NCBI RefSeq assembly: GCF_002008365.1
Contig: NZ_MRDL01000036.1
Span: 361,676-425,675, forward strand
DNA: 64,000 bases
Direction of reading: 5' to 3'
DNA from: Rhizobium leguminosarum bv. viciae USDA 2370
GTDB lineage: Bacteria; Pseudomonadota; Alphaproteobacteria; Rhizobiales; Rhizobiaceae
The notes under the pieces are model-generated. The model saw only the letters and a list, made by a program, of their open reading frames with translations, was not told the origin of the DNA and made no database searches. Numbering within the stretch: position 1 is the first letter of the stretch; each line of letters starts with the position of its first letter. The translations under genes and the position numbers were made by a program. Shown piece after piece: positions 40,749 through 50,254 of this stretch.

Positions 40749-41669
40749 CTAAGGTGCGAAAATATTGGCACTTTCCGGCATCACCGCGTCGCCGGCCCTG
40801 TTGAGGCTGAAGCGCTCGCCGCTGAGCTCCCAGGCGCCGGGAGAGCCGTCGATGGAGAAGAGGTTGTAGGCGGCGGGCGGCTTGATGCTGCCCGGTCCCT
40901 GCGAGGCTGACGCGATGCCGACGACCGGCACTGGCTGCACCTGGCCGCGCAGCCAATGCAGCGTGTTCAGGTGCGTATGGCCGTGTAGCACGAGTTCGGC
41001 GCCGCCCGTCGAAATCACGGCAGCGAAGCGGCGGATGCCGATCATCCGTTTGTAGAAGGCCGTGGCGCCGCGGATCGGCGGGTGATGGATCATGACGACG
41101 CGGAAGAGACCGGCTTCGCCAGCCGCACGCAGTATGTTGACAGTATCGCGGGCCTGTCGCGCGCCGAAAAAGCCAGATGCGGCGAAAGGAGGGGTGGCGA
41201 CCGCCGTCGAACAGCCGACAATCGCGACTTTGCCGCGGACGCGCAGATAGGGGAAGATATGGCGGTCGTCCTGCCATTGCGGCGGGGCCAGATCGCCGCG
41301 GACATAGTCGTACCACGCGCGCATCGACTTCTCATAGGCGCCTGGCACATAGGCGTCATGATTGCCGGGAACGACTGACGTGTTCGCGGGATCGCCGAGC
41401 GCGCGCAGCCATGCGGCCGCAGCGCGGATCTCAATGCCGCTCGCCAGATTGACGAGGTCGCCGGTGACGGCCACGTGATCGGTCTGATGGGCGCGGATGT
41501 CGTCGAGCAGCAGATCCAACGTGCTGCCGAAAAGGTGCTTGCGTCGATTTCGATGCCAGTTCACAAAGCCTGTTATGCGTTTTGAAAACAGCTCCTGAAT
41601 GGAAAGACTGGGCAACGGCCCAAGGTGGACGTCGGAGATATGCGCGAGCTTGAACATGTTACGAGACAT
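40749..41669 (-). CDS. metallophosphoesterase
   Basis: This protein of about 306 residues belongs to the calcineurin-like phosphoesterases. All five metal/phosphate motifs are visible: HISDVHLG (near the N-terminus), VTGDLVN, VVPGNHDAY, VMIHHPP and LHGHTHLNTLH. It would hydrolyse a phosphomonoester or phosphodiester in the cytoplasm using two metal ions; the substrate cannot be told. The start is uncertain between ATG 41669 (MSRNMFKLAH) and ATG 41657 (MFKLAH), which is nearer to the motif. It is divergent from a Nudix gene 61 bp away, so the two share a short promoter region. Confidence 0.86.
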   Translation of the reverse strand: MSRNMFKLAHISDVHLGPLPSLSIQELFSKRITGFVNWHRNRRKHLFGSTLDLLLDDIRAHQTDHVAVTGDLVNLASGIEIRAAAAWLRALGDPANTSVVPGNHDAYVPGAYEKSMRAWYDYVRGDLAPPQWQDDRHIFPYLRVRGKVAIVGCSTAVATPPFAASGFFGARQARDTVNILRAAGEAGLFRVVMIHHPPIRGATAFYKRMIGIRRFAAVISTGGAELVLHGHTHLNTLHWLRGQVQPVPVVGIASASQGPGSIKPPAAYNLFSIDGSPGAWELSGERFSLNRAGDAVMPESANIFAP

Positions 41670-41730
41670 AGACCAGCTTATTGACAAATCAAACACATCG
41701 GGCGCGATGAAGAGCTGAAACGGAGCGATA

Positions 41731-42207
41731 GTGGATAAAGAGAACAGGCCCCTCTACACGAGGCTGGCGTTGCGCCTGCTGCATGTCTATTTCAGTTTCG
41801 TCCGCAGCATGACCGTGGGCGTGCGGGCCGCCTGTTTCGATGAAGATGGACGCATCTTTCTCGTGCGCCACAGCTATATCGGCGGCTGGCATATGCCGGG
41901 CGGCGGGCTGGAGCGCAACGAGACGGTCGAGGAAGCGCTTGTCAAGGAATTGCGCGAGGAGGGCAACCTTAGGATCATCGGCAAGCCGCAACTGATCCAG
42001 GTCTATTTCAATACCACGACGACAAGGCGCGACCATGTCGTCTTCTATCGGGCGACCGTCGAGCAGACGGCGCCGCGGCCGCCGGACTGGGAGATATCCG
42101 ACAGCGGCTTCTTTTCCCTCGACAGCTTGCCCGAGGGCACGACCAAGGCGACGCATCGCCGCCTCGCCGAGCTTCGGGGCGAGCAGGAGCCCGATCACTG
42201 GTGGTAA
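41731..42207 (+). CDS. Nudix hydrolase-like protein
   Basis: This 158-residue protein has the Nudix fold with the box GGLERNETVEEALVKELREE, then GNL. Against the consensus GX5EX7REUXEEXGU it has Lys for Arg and Asn for the late Gly, while the metal-binding glutamates are kept. The preceding GGWHMPGGG is typical. It would cleave a nucleoside diphosphate linked to another group. An amphipathic N-terminus (LALRLLHVYFSFVRSM) is somewhat unusual. It ends 6 bp before the stop of the convergent glutathionyl reductase gene. Confidence 0.8.
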   Translation: MDKENRPLYTRLALRLLHVYFSFVRSMTVGVRAACFDEDGRIFLVRHSYIGGWHMPGGGLERNETVEEALVKELREEGNLRIIGKPQLIQVYFNTTTTRRDHVVFYRATVEQTAPRPPDWEISDSGFFSLDSLPEGTTKATHRRLAELRGEQEPDHWW

Positions 42208-42213
42208 GAAGTA

Positions 42214-43200
42214 TCAGGCGGCATTTAGCCTGGCGCGGCCATGCGGGCTGTCGAGATCGAGCGCCGGACCGACGGGGACGATGCCGGTCGGATTGATCGT
42301 CTTGTGGCTGCGGTAATAATGCTGCTTGATGTGGTACAGGTTCACCGTCTCGGCCACGCCTGCCGTCTGGTAGAGGTCCCTGAGATAGCCGGGCAGGTTG
42401 CGGTAATCGGCGATGCGGCGGATGTTGCACTTGAAATGGCCGACATAGACGGGGTCGAAGCGCACCAGCGTGGTGAATAGGCGCCAGTCGGCCTCGGTCA
42501 ATCTGTTGCCGAAGAGGTAGCGGCCCTTGCCGAGGCGTTCGTCGAGCGTGTCGAGTGTTTCGAACAGCTTGCCGACATTTTCCTCATAGGCTTCCTGGGT
42601 GGTGGCAAAGCCCGCTTTGTAGACGCCGTTGTTGACGGTGTCGTAGACGGTGGCGTTCAGTGCATCGATGTCGGCCCGAAGGTCCTCGGGATAGAAATCA
42701 GCTGTCGAGCCGGTCAGCCCGTCGAAGGCGCTGTTGAACATGCGGATGATCTCGGCGGATTCGTTGCTGACGATCGTGCCGGTCTTCTTGTCCCAGAGCA
42801 CGGGAACGGTGACGCGGCCGGAATAGTGCGGATCGGCCCTGACATAGATCTGCCAAAGCGCGGACGCTCCGAAGAGGTGATCGCCGGTGGCGCCATCGCC
42901 GACCTTAAATTCCCAGCCGTTCTCGACCATCAGCGGATCGACGACGGAGACCGAGATCAGCTCTTCGAGCTTCTTTAGCTTGCGGAAGATCAGCGTGCGA
43001 TGCGCCCAGGGACAGGCGAGCGAGACATAAAGATGGTAACGCTCGGCCTCGGCCTTGAAGCCGCCGCTGCCGGAAGGGCCGGCCTCACCGTCTGATGTCA
43101 CCCAGTTGCGGAACTGCGAGGGCTGCCGCCTGAAATGGCCCTTGCTCTCCTTCGTGTCGTACCAGGCGTCATGCCAAACGCCGTCCACCAGCATTCCCAT
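42214..43200 (-). CDS. glutathionyl-hydroquinone reductase (YqjG/Xi-class GST)
   Basis: This 328-residue cytoplasmic enzyme has the Xi-class glutathione transferase layout: a thioredoxin-like N-terminal domain with the catalytic cysteine in SLACPWAHRTLI (about 59-70), a GSH-binding VPVLWDKKTGTIVSNESAEIIRMFN segment, and an all-helical C-terminal domain (KLFETLDTLDERLGKGRYLFGNRLTEADWRLFTTLVRFD). These enzymes remove glutathione from glutathionyl-hydroquinones, including in quinone and aromatic compound metabolism. The family length is normal. ATG 43198-43200. Confidence 0.9.
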   Translation of the reverse strand: MGMLVDGVWHDAWYDTKESKGHFRRQPSQFRNWVTSDGEAGPSGSGGFKAEAERYHLYVSLACPWAHRTLIFRKLKKLEELISVSVVDPLMVENGWEFKVGDGATGDHLFGASALWQIYVRADPHYSGRVTVPVLWDKKTGTIVSNESAEIIRMFNSAFDGLTGSTADFYPEDLRADIDALNATVYDTVNNGVYKAGFATTQEAYEENVGKLFETLDTLDERLGKGRYLFGNRLTEADWRLFTTLVRFDPVYVGHFKCNIRRIADYRNLPGYLRDLYQTAGVAETVNLYHIKQHYYRSHKTINPTGIVPVGPALDLDSPHGRARLNAA

Positions 43201-43457
43201 GGTCTACATTCCCTTGATTGCGTGTTGGAATGGAAGATATCGCAGATGGCAGGGCTTTACAGGCGGCAAAGATTGAACAGTGCGTCACGTCGTGCATTTT
43301 GCGTTGGACGGCGGAAATTTTTCCTGCTATCGGCCTTTTCACGATTTTCGGACCCCTGCTTGATGTTCATTTCCAGAAACCCGCGACGACGCTGATGCTC
43401 CCGAACGCCCAAGGCGTGTTCGAGACCCATCAATCTGTCCATCCGGTTTCTGTCATC

Positions 43458-43958
43458 ATGTACAAGCACGATCTCGTCTACCTCACTGAAGACGCGTCCC
43501 ATGACGCCGCCATCGAACACATCAACGAAGAAGCCTTCGGTCCAGGCCGCTTCACGCGCGCTGCCGCGCGCATCCGTGAGCAGGGACCGCATGACCTGTC
43601 GCTTTCCTTCATCTGCACCGATAACGGCGAGACGATAGCCTCCGTGCGCATGACGCCGGTACTGGCCGGTACAGTGAAGGGCCATCTGCTCGGCCCGCTC
43701 GCCGTCCGTCCCTCTCACAAGAACAAGGGCATCGGCCGGGAACTGGTGCGGATCGCAGTGGAGGCGGCAAGTCGCAAGGGCTCGGAAGCTGTCATCCTCG
43801 TCGGCGACCCGCCTTATTACGGACCGCTCGGCTTCGAGAAGGTCGCCTACAACGCGCTTTCTTTTCCAGGCCCGGTCGATCCCCGTCGTGTGCTCGTCGT
43901 TCCGATCGCCGAGGGCGTGCACGAGCGGCTGAAAGGCACGATCGCCTGGCGCGAATGA
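43458..43958 (+). CDS. GNAT-family N-acetyltransferase
   Basis: This protein of about 166 residues has the GNAT fold. The acetyl-CoA binding segment is LGPLAVRPSHKNKGIGRELVRIAVEAAS (about 74-101) and the C-terminal part VILVGDPPYYGPLGFEKVAYNALSFPGP resembles the YhbS-like subgroup. The acceptor is unknown. I chose ATG 43458 (MYKHDLVYLTE); upstream in-frame starts exist, e.g. at 43395. A palindromic element follows directly after the stop. Confidence 0.8.
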   Translation: MYKHDLVYLTEDASHDAAIEHINEEAFGPGRFTRAAARIREQGPHDLSLSFICTDNGETIASVRMTPVLAGTVKGHLLGPLAVRPSHKNKGIGRELVRIAVEAASRKGSEAVILVGDPPYYGPLGFEKVAYNALSFPGPVDPRRVLVVPIAEGVHERLKGTIAWRE

Positions 43959-43959
43959 T

Positions 43960-43996
43960 TTAGAGCGCCGTGCGCGGACGCACAAAGGACCTCTAA
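43960..43996. repeat. rhizobial short palindromic element after the acetyltransferase gene
   Basis: It begins two bases after the stop, with TTAGAG (43960-43965) and CTCTAA (43991-43996) as ends and a GCGCCGTGCG...GGACGCACAAAGGAC interior that I recognise as a common rhizobial intergenic element. It lies between two convergent acetyltransferase genes. Confidence 0.65.
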
Positions 43997-44018
43997 CTCT
44001 TTCGATCCTCGCATCCTG

Positions 44019-44435
44019 CTAGAGGCTTTTCCGGAGGAAGCTGCGCGTGCGACCTTCCGGGAAATCCTTGAGCTCTCCGAAAATCTCATAACCCTGACGC
44101 AGATAGACGCGCAGAGCCTGAGGGCTGAACGTGTCGATCCAGGCGCCGCGGCACCCTCGCGCCCTGGCCTCTTCTTCCGCCTTTGCGAGGATATTGCCTG
44201 ATATACCGGTGCCGCGCAGTGTATCGGGAATATAGAGCATCTGGGTGAAGAGCCAGCCCCAGGCGGTAAAGCCGGAAAGACCGCCCGTCACCTTGCCGTC
44301 GGTGTCGCGGATGAGGACCGCAAGCGGCCGGCGATCCGAGGGGCCGACATCGCTGTTGTTGAAGGCCGAGAGCGCATCGGTGATCACTGCTAGTTCCTCC
44401 GGCGAGGGCGAAGCGGTGAGCTCGAATTCCGGCAT
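44019..44435 (-). CDS. GNAT-family N-acetyltransferase
   Basis: This 138-residue protein is a small GNAT. The acetyl-CoA loop is at about 77-95 (IPDTLRGTGISGNILAKAE) and the ending GAWIDTFSPQALRVYLRQGYEIFGEL resembles rhizobial acetyltransferases of unknown target. The start at ATG 44433-44435 (MPEFELTAS) is preceded by the end of the large membrane-protein gene only 4 bp upstream, so it is probably the last gene of the MoxR-type operon. The substrate is not known. Confidence 0.78.
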   Translation of the reverse strand: MPEFELTASPSPEELAVITDALSAFNNSDVGPSDRRPLAVLIRDTDGKVTGGLSGFTAWGWLFTQMLYIPDTLRGTGISGNILAKAEEEARARGCRGAWIDTFSPQALRVYLRQGYEIFGELKDFPEGRTRSFLRKSL

Positions 44436-44439
44436 GAGA

Positions 44440-46509
44440 TTACCGGCCTTCGCGCCACCACATGGCGCCGAAGGCGAGAAGCAGGATGCCGACGCCAGCG
44501 AACCCGGCAAAGAGCGGCAGCGTGTTGATGCCCTTCAAGACCGTCTCGCTGGTCATGCGGATCATCATGCGATCGTTGTCGGAGACGCGAACCTGGCCGC
44601 GCACCGGCAGGATCGGCGGGACGGAGATCGCGCCATTTGCATTGGAAACGCGGGCGACGAGACCCTTGCTTCTGTCGGCGACCGGCTGCAGCACATCGGT
44701 TGTCGAGATCATCGCCTTGAATTCCGGCGCGTCGACGGCGCCGATATGGACAAGCGTCGACAGCTTGCCGTTGCGGATTTCGAAGAGGCCGATCTCGTCC
44801 ATCCTCTTCTCGGCCTTGTAGAGGCCCGGTTCGGACTGGGTGAGCGGCAGGGTTTCGGTCTTGCCGGAGGGATAACGCACGGTGGAGTTGCCGGGATTGT
44901 CGCCGATCGTCTGGCGCGTGACCTCAAGGGTCCGGCCGGAGGCGCGCGCCGTCAGCGCTTCTTCCTCGAGCGCCGGCTCCTTCATCAGCCAATGGGCGAT
45001 ACGGCGATAGAGCGAAACGTTCGGACCGCCGCCTTCGAAGCCGCGCGCCCAGAGCCAGCCCTGATCGGAAAGCAGCATGGCGACGCGGCCCTGGCCGGCG
45101 CGGTTCAGCACCAGCAGCGGGTGCTTGTCGGCGCCGAGCATGATCGTCTCGCCCTGCGGCCGGTCGACATCGACGCTGCGGAACCATCGGCCCCAATGCG
45201 GCGGCTCCTCGCCCGAACCATCAAGGCCGCGCGTGACGGGATGTTTGCGGCCTTCCTCGGAGAGGCGGGGATAGAAGGCCTTTTCGATCATCTCTCCGGT
45301 GGGCGTTGCTGGCAGGACCGAGGAGAGTGGCGTCAGTGCAATGGAATCGGGGCCGGCGTGCTCGGGGCCGGCGGCGATCAGCAGCGCGCCGCCATTGTCG
45401 ACATATTGCGCGATGTAATCGTAATAGAGCAGCGGCAGCACGCCGCGGTGCTGGTAGCGATCGAAGATGATCAGGTCGAAATCCTTGATCTTGTCGACAA
45501 AGAGTTCACGCGTCGGGAAGGCGATCAGCGACAGCTCGTTGATCGGCGTGCCGTCCTGCTTTTCCGGAGGACGCAGGATGGTGAAATGGACGAGATCGAC
45601 CGACGCATCGGATTTCAGCAGGTTGCGCCAGGCGCGTTCACCGGCATGCGGCTCACCGGAGACAAGCAGGACGCGGAGATTCTGGCGGATGCCGTCGATG
45701 ACGTGGACGGCACGGTTGTTGGCGGTGGTGACTTCGCCAGGAAGTGCTGCGACCGAGAATTCGAGCACATTGCTGCCGCCACCCGGCACCTTGAAGGAGA
45801 AGGGCGTATCCTGCCCTGGTGTCGCCTGCAGGGTGGCGATCTCGTCACCATTCAGCTTCACCGTGACATCGGCCGCGCCGCCCGGGCTCGGGCCGTCGTC
45901 GAAGACGCGCAAGATCACCTGCTGCTCCTCGTTGACGATGCCGAAGCGCGGCCCCTTGATGACTTCGATGCGGCGATCGAATTCGTTGGCCTTGCCGGTT
46001 ACGAGGCCATGGATCGGCGCGTCGAAACCGAGCGCCTGATTGGCGGCCGGAACATCATGGACCTCACCGTCGGTCAGCATGATTGCGCCGCCGATACGGG
46101 CGGGCGGGACATCGGCGATGTTGGCCGACAGCGCGTCGAACAGGCGCGTGGACGGCACGTCGGAATTGACGTCGCCTTCGACATCGACGAAGCGGGGCTC
46201 AATCTGGGGGAAGCGGGCGAGCTGTCCCTTCAAGGCCGCAAGCGCATCGTCGGTCATCTTGACGCGATCGGGCGTCTGCTGGCTCTGGCTTCGATCGACA
46301 AGAACCGGGACGATCGTCGACAACTGATCCCGGTCTTCCTGCAGGAGCACAGGATTGGCAAGGGCGGTCAGCATGGCGAGTGCTGCCAGCGTTCTGATCC
46401 AGGCGCCGCGAATGCCGCGCCAGATCGCGAAGGCGGCGATAACAGCGCTGACGACGGCAAGTGCAGCCAGAACCGACCAGGGCAGGAAGGGCGAAAAGTC
46501 GAACGTCAT
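44440..46509 (-). CDS. membrane protein with glutamine amidotransferase-like domain
   Basis: This 689-residue protein has two N-terminal membrane segments (about 10-28 and 38-54), a periplasmic or cytoplasmic vWA-like region (VPVLVDRSQSQQTPDRVKMTDD; IGGAIMLTDGEVHD), a GATase1-like domain (about 270-450: RVLLVSGEPHAGERAWRNLL, FDLIIFDRYQHRGVLP, YVDNGGALLIAAGPEHAG) and a C-terminal membrane segment (about 660-680). It matches the amidotransferase-like proteins found beside BatA/DUF4159 genes. I do not see the catalytic Cys of active amidotransferases, so it is probably a binding or structural module. It begins one base after the preceding gene's stop. Confidence 0.75.
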   Translation of the reverse strand: MTFDFSPFLPWSVLAALAVVSAVIAAFAIWRGIRGAWIRTLAALAMLTALANPVLLQEDRDQLSTIVPVLVDRSQSQQTPDRVKMTDDALAALKGQLARFPQIEPRFVDVEGDVNSDVPSTRLFDALSANIADVPPARIGGAIMLTDGEVHDVPAANQALGFDAPIHGLVTGKANEFDRRIEVIKGPRFGIVNEEQQVILRVFDDGPSPGGAADVTVKLNGDEIATLQATPGQDTPFSFKVPGGGSNVLEFSVAALPGEVTTANNRAVHVIDGIRQNLRVLLVSGEPHAGERAWRNLLKSDASVDLVHFTILRPPEKQDGTPINELSLIAFPTRELFVDKIKDFDLIIFDRYQHRGVLPLLYYDYIAQYVDNGGALLIAAGPEHAGPDSIALTPLSSVLPATPTGEMIEKAFYPRLSEEGRKHPVTRGLDGSGEEPPHWGRWFRSVDVDRPQGETIMLGADKHPLLVLNRAGQGRVAMLLSDQGWLWARGFEGGGPNVSLYRRIAHWLMKEPALEEEALTARASGRTLEVTRQTIGDNPGNSTVRYPSGKTETLPLTQSEPGLYKAEKRMDEIGLFEIRNGKLSTLVHIGAVDAPEFKAMISTTDVLQPVADRSKGLVARVSNANGAISVPPILPVRGQVRVSDNDRMMIRMTSETVLKGINTLPLFAGFAGVGILLLAFGAMWWREGR

Positions 46510-46510
46510 C

Positions 46511-49324
46511 TCATTGTCCTAACCGTTCGAGGAGGTCGGGAACATGGACCTGGTCGGTCTTGTAGTTGCCGGTCAGCATATACATCATGATGTTGACGCC
46601 GGAACGGTAGGCATATTCGCGCTGCGTTTCATCCGACGGCACGGTCGGCAGTATCGGTACGCCGTTGTCATCGATCGCCCAGGCGCCGGCGAAATCATTG
46701 CCGGTGATCAGGATCGGCGAAACACCGTCGGCCGTTGCCGCCGATTTTTCGCTCGGCCCCTGACCACCCTGCCGGGATTCGATCCAGAGAGGGCTGCCGG
46801 TATAACGACCGGGAAAGCTCGACAGGAGATAGAAGGATTTCGTCAGCACATGGTCTGATGGTACCGGTTCGAGCGGCGGAATGTCGAGATTGGCGAGGAT
46901 TGCCTGCAGCCTCTCACCGTTAGCGCTGACATTGCCGCCATTGTCCAATGCGCTGATCTGATCGCGCGTATCGAAAAGCACGGTGCCGCCGTTGCGCATA
47001 TAGGCGTCGATACGGCTGATTGCCGCGGTCGACGGCATCGGCGCCGTTGCGGAAACCGGCCAGTAGATGATCGGATAGAAAGAGAGCTCGTCTTTGGTGA
47101 GGTCGATGCCCACGGGCGGTGCCGGCTCCAGCGTCGTGCGGAAAGTCAGGAACTGGGTGAGTCCCTCAAGACCGCGCTCGGAAATATTGTCCACGTCCTG
47201 TTCGCCGGTGACGACATAGGCGAGGTGCGTGTTATCAAGCCTCTGCAAGATGAGGTCGTCACCGGGCTGGGAGTCGTCGGCGTGAAGTATGCCGGGCTGC
47301 ATGAGAAAGCCGGCGCCGACGGCGACCGCGATCATCGCTGCGGTGCGGACGGCCGGGCGCAATCGCGAGAACGCGCCATTCATGAAGAGGACGATCAGGC
47401 CATCGGCCAGTAGCAGCAGAAAGGCTGCGAGAAAGAGTGCGGGTTTTGCCGACCAGCTTTCGCCGCCGATCAGGCCTTCGCGCACGGCATTGGTCCCTGC
47501 CGTGTCGAGCGGCGTCAGTTCGGCGTTCTCGGGCAGCACGTTCAGGGAAGTGAAACCGTCCTCCGAACCGTAGAGCCCGGGCGGGTTGTCGAAATTCGCC
47601 GTCGGTTCAGCTCCGGCCTGCGGAATGAGCGGCCGCGCCGAACCCGTCTCGGAGACCAGCGTGCCCTTGGCCGTCAGCATACGGAATGGCGGCAGGGTTT
47701 CGGAGACACGCGCATTGCCGCGCGCCTCCGACGTCACGCCGCCCGAGCGCGATATCTGCAGGAGGTGACGCAGCATGTCGACGAAAGTGCCTGAGATCGG
47801 CAGATCGGACCAGGTTGCTTCCGCGGTGACATGAAACAGGACGATCTGGCCGGATGCGATCTGCTTCATCGTGACGAGCGGCGTGCCGTCAGCCAGGCTA
47901 GCCCAGGTGCGCTCGGCAAGATCGGGCGTCGGTTCGGCAAGCACCTGCCGCTTGACGACGACATCGGCAGGGCGCGCTATGCCGGCAAAAGGCCCGAAAC
48001 TCGGAAATTCGGCAAGCGACTGCGGCTCGCTCCAAGACAATGTGCCGCCCAGCGCCCGTTCTCCCTGGCGCAGGATGACAGGGATCAGCGGATCGTCTGC
48101 GGGAGCCGCCGCCATGCGCGGGCCGGCAAAACGCAGGAGCATGCCGCCATTCGATATCCAGCGCGTCAGAGGTTCGTAGGTCTCCTCCGGCAGCCGGCCG
48201 ATATCGGCCATGATGATGATGGAGGGATTGTTGGCGAGAAGTTTTGGTATCGCGACCGAGAGATCGGAATCGGCGGGCTGGATCAGATCCGCATAGGGCT
48301 GCAGTGCCCGCTGGATATAATAGAGCGGCGAGAGCAGCGGCTGGAACTCATCCCCTCCTTCGCCTGACAGCAAGACGACACGGCGACGCTTGAACGCGTC
48401 GTCGAGAAGATGGACCGCGCCGGCCGTCGCGCCATTGTCGACGCTGACGCGCGCGAAATCGTTGCGCATCTCGAAGGGTGCTGTGATCGAACTTGTCGCA
48501 ACACTCTGGCCGGGGCGGAAATCCACCCTGCCATTGGCAATCGAGCGACCCTGGCTATCGACGGCGTTCAGCGCCACGGATGCGGCCTGCGAGGTGTTGA
48601 GTCGAGTGACCTTGACGGCCATGGCATCAGCCGCATTGTTGGCCGCGGTGATCGCGACCGTCCTTGCGGCATCGCCCTCAATCAGGCGCAGATCAGCGGG
48701 CTGGAGTTCGGCCAGCCTGCGCACCGTCGTGTCGTCGGCCTTGGCGGCGGCACCGTCGGTCAGGAAGGCGAGGGTGCCGGGCTTTATGCCGTTCAGGGCG
48801 GCGCGCAGCGCCTGGAAGGCGCGCTCACGGTCCGGTACCAGCGGTCGCGGCTCGGCAGCGCGCAGCTTGTCGCGAGCGGCAGCGGCGGTGCCGGGCACGG
48901 CGTCGTTGGTCGGATCGGCGGTGAAAGCGATAGACACGGGTGTGCCGGCGGATTCGGCATCGTCTATCAACGCGTCGGCGGTCTGGATGCGGCGCTCCCA
49001 GTCGGGTGCCGCCGCCCAGCTGTTATCGACGAGGAGGACGAGCGGGCCACCTGATGCGAGCGAACTGGTGCGCGGATTGAAAACCGGATCGGCGATCGCA
49101 AGGATGATGGTGGCGGCGAGCAGCATGCGCAGCAGCGTCAGCCACCAAGGGCTTTGCGCCGGCGTCTCCTCGCGCTTCAACACCAAGGCCAGGATCTTCA
49201 GCGGCGGGAAGACCTCGGTCTTCGGACGTGGCGGCGTCAGCCGCAGCAGCCACCAGATGACCGGCAAGGCAACGAGCGCGCCGAGAATGGCGGGATAGGC
49301 GAAAGCGAAGGGAAGGGCGCTCAT
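46511..49324 (-). CDS. BatA/DUF4159 domain membrane protein
   Basis: This 937-residue protein starts with a BatA-type N-terminus (about 1-85: FAYPAILGALVALPVIWWLLRLTPPRPK and a second hydrophobic segment). It then has a vWA-like part (LVLLVDNSWAAAPDWERRIQTADALI), further membrane segments near 640-690, and a C-terminal DUF4159 domain (about 710-935: LRLDNTHLAYVVTGE-like, FYPIIYWPVSATAPMP, YMRNGGTVLFDTRD, PSDHVLTKSFYLL). Function unknown; the family accompanies MoxR ATPases. Its ATG overlaps the DUF58 gene's TGA by 4 bp. Confidence 0.8.
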   Translation of the reverse strand: MSALPFAFAYPAILGALVALPVIWWLLRLTPPRPKTEVFPPLKILALVLKREETPAQSPWWLTLLRMLLAATIILAIADPVFNPRTSSLASGGPLVLLVDNSWAAAPDWERRIQTADALIDDAESAGTPVSIAFTADPTNDAVPGTAAAARDKLRAAEPRPLVPDRERAFQALRAALNGIKPGTLAFLTDGAAAKADDTTVRRLAELQPADLRLIEGDAARTVAITAANNAADAMAVKVTRLNTSQAASVALNAVDSQGRSIANGRVDFRPGQSVATSSITAPFEMRNDFARVSVDNGATAGAVHLLDDAFKRRRVVLLSGEGGDEFQPLLSPLYYIQRALQPYADLIQPADSDLSVAIPKLLANNPSIIIMADIGRLPEETYEPLTRWISNGGMLLRFAGPRMAAAPADDPLIPVILRQGERALGGTLSWSEPQSLAEFPSFGPFAGIARPADVVVKRQVLAEPTPDLAERTWASLADGTPLVTMKQIASGQIVLFHVTAEATWSDLPISGTFVDMLRHLLQISRSGGVTSEARGNARVSETLPPFRMLTAKGTLVSETGSARPLIPQAGAEPTANFDNPPGLYGSEDGFTSLNVLPENAELTPLDTAGTNAVREGLIGGESWSAKPALFLAAFLLLLADGLIVLFMNGAFSRLRPAVRTAAMIAVAVGAGFLMQPGILHADDSQPGDDLILQRLDNTHLAYVVTGEQDVDNISERGLEGLTQFLTFRTTLEPAPPVGIDLTKDELSFYPIIYWPVSATAPMPSTAAISRIDAYMRNGGTVLFDTRDQISALDNGGNVSANGERLQAILANLDIPPLEPVPSDHVLTKSFYLLSSFPGRYTGSPLWIESRQGGQGPSEKSAATADGVSPILITGNDFAGAWAIDDNGVPILPTVPSDETQREYAYRSGVNIMMYMLTGNYKTDQVHVPDLLERLGQ

Positions 49325-50241
49325 AGCTGCCCTCCATGCGTTGCCTTGGCCGGCATGCCGGACAGATACATGTGCACCGCGACCAGTGCTTCCGAAGCAA
49401 GATGATCGGTGCGATGGGTCGCGAAGGTCCAGCCGAGATGGCGCAGCGACTGTCCGAGGCTGTCCCTGCGGGCGAGGTAGGCGTTGCGATAGGCCTCGCG
49501 GATGTGTTCGGCGCGGCCGGAAACGAGCCTGGCGCCGCTCTCCGGATCGGTGAATTCGGTGCGGCCGCTATAGGGGAATATCTCTTCGGCGGGGTCTGAT
49601 ATCTCGACCACGTGGCCACGCAGGCCGCGGCGGGCGAGCGGGCCGAGCCGTTCCATGATTGCCGGCGCATCGTCGAGGAAATCGCCGATAAGGACGAGGT
49701 CGCTCCAGCCGCGGATCATCGCCGTTTCCGGCAGGCCGCCGGTCAGCGGCGTGTGCATGAGCGCGGCTGCGAGGCGTTCGGCGGCGTTGCGGGCGGAGGC
49801 GGGTTCCATGATGCCGGGGCAGCCGATGCGCTCGCCGGAGCGGGCGAGGATTTCGGCAAGCGCCAGCATGATGACCAGCGCGCGGCTTTCCTTGGACACG
49901 TTGCCATAGCTCGACTTGTACATCATCGAGGGCGACATGTCGCACCAGAGCCAGATCGTGTGCGCCGCCTCCCATTCGCGCTCGCGCACATAGGTGTGGT
50001 CGTCGCGGGCGGAGCGGCGCCAATCGATGCGCGACAGGCTCTCGCCCTCGGCATAGGGACGGAACTGCCAGAAATTCTCTCCGATGCCGCGCTTGCGGCG
50101 ACCATGCCAGCCGGCGATCACTGTGTTGGCGATGCGCTTGGCTTCCACCAGGCAGTCCGGCACCAGGGCGGCCCGCTGCCTGGCGCGAGAAAGGGCATCG
50201 CTGCCGGGTGTCGGATTGACGATCTGTCCGATAGATGCCAC
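49321..50241 (-). CDS. DUF58 domain protein
   Basis: This 306-residue cytoplasmic protein has the DUF58 motif (GENFWQFRPYAEGESLSRIDWRRSARDDHTYVREREWE, about 70-107) followed by a vWA-like domain (IWLWCDMSPSMMYKSS, with the DMSPSM metal-site variant; LVLIGDFLDD). DUF58 proteins are encoded beside MoxR AAA ATPases and are thought to help assemble or load protein complexes. I chose GTG 50239-50241 because it lies 13 bp after the moxR stop with AAGGAAG in front; ATGs further up would overlap moxR. Confidence 0.85.
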   Translation of the reverse strand: MASIGQIVNPTPGSDALSRARQRAALVPDCLVEAKRIANTVIAGWHGRRKRGIGENFWQFRPYAEGESLSRIDWRRSARDDHTYVREREWEAAHTIWLWCDMSPSMMYKSSYGNVSKESRALVIMLALAEILARSGERIGCPGIMEPASARNAAERLAAALMHTPLTGGLPETAMIRGWSDLVLIGDFLDDAPAIMERLGPLARRGLRGHVVEISDPAEEIFPYSGRTEFTDPESGARLVSGRAEHIREAYRNAYLARRDSLGQSLRHLGWTFATHRTDHLASEALVAVHMYLSGMPAKATHGGQL

Positions 50242-50254
50242 GCGTCCGGCTTCC

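Noticed and set aside
44245..46590. 781-codon open frame on the plus strand opposite the amidotransferase-like gene
   Set aside because: Shadow frame; it ignores the clear operon on the other strand.
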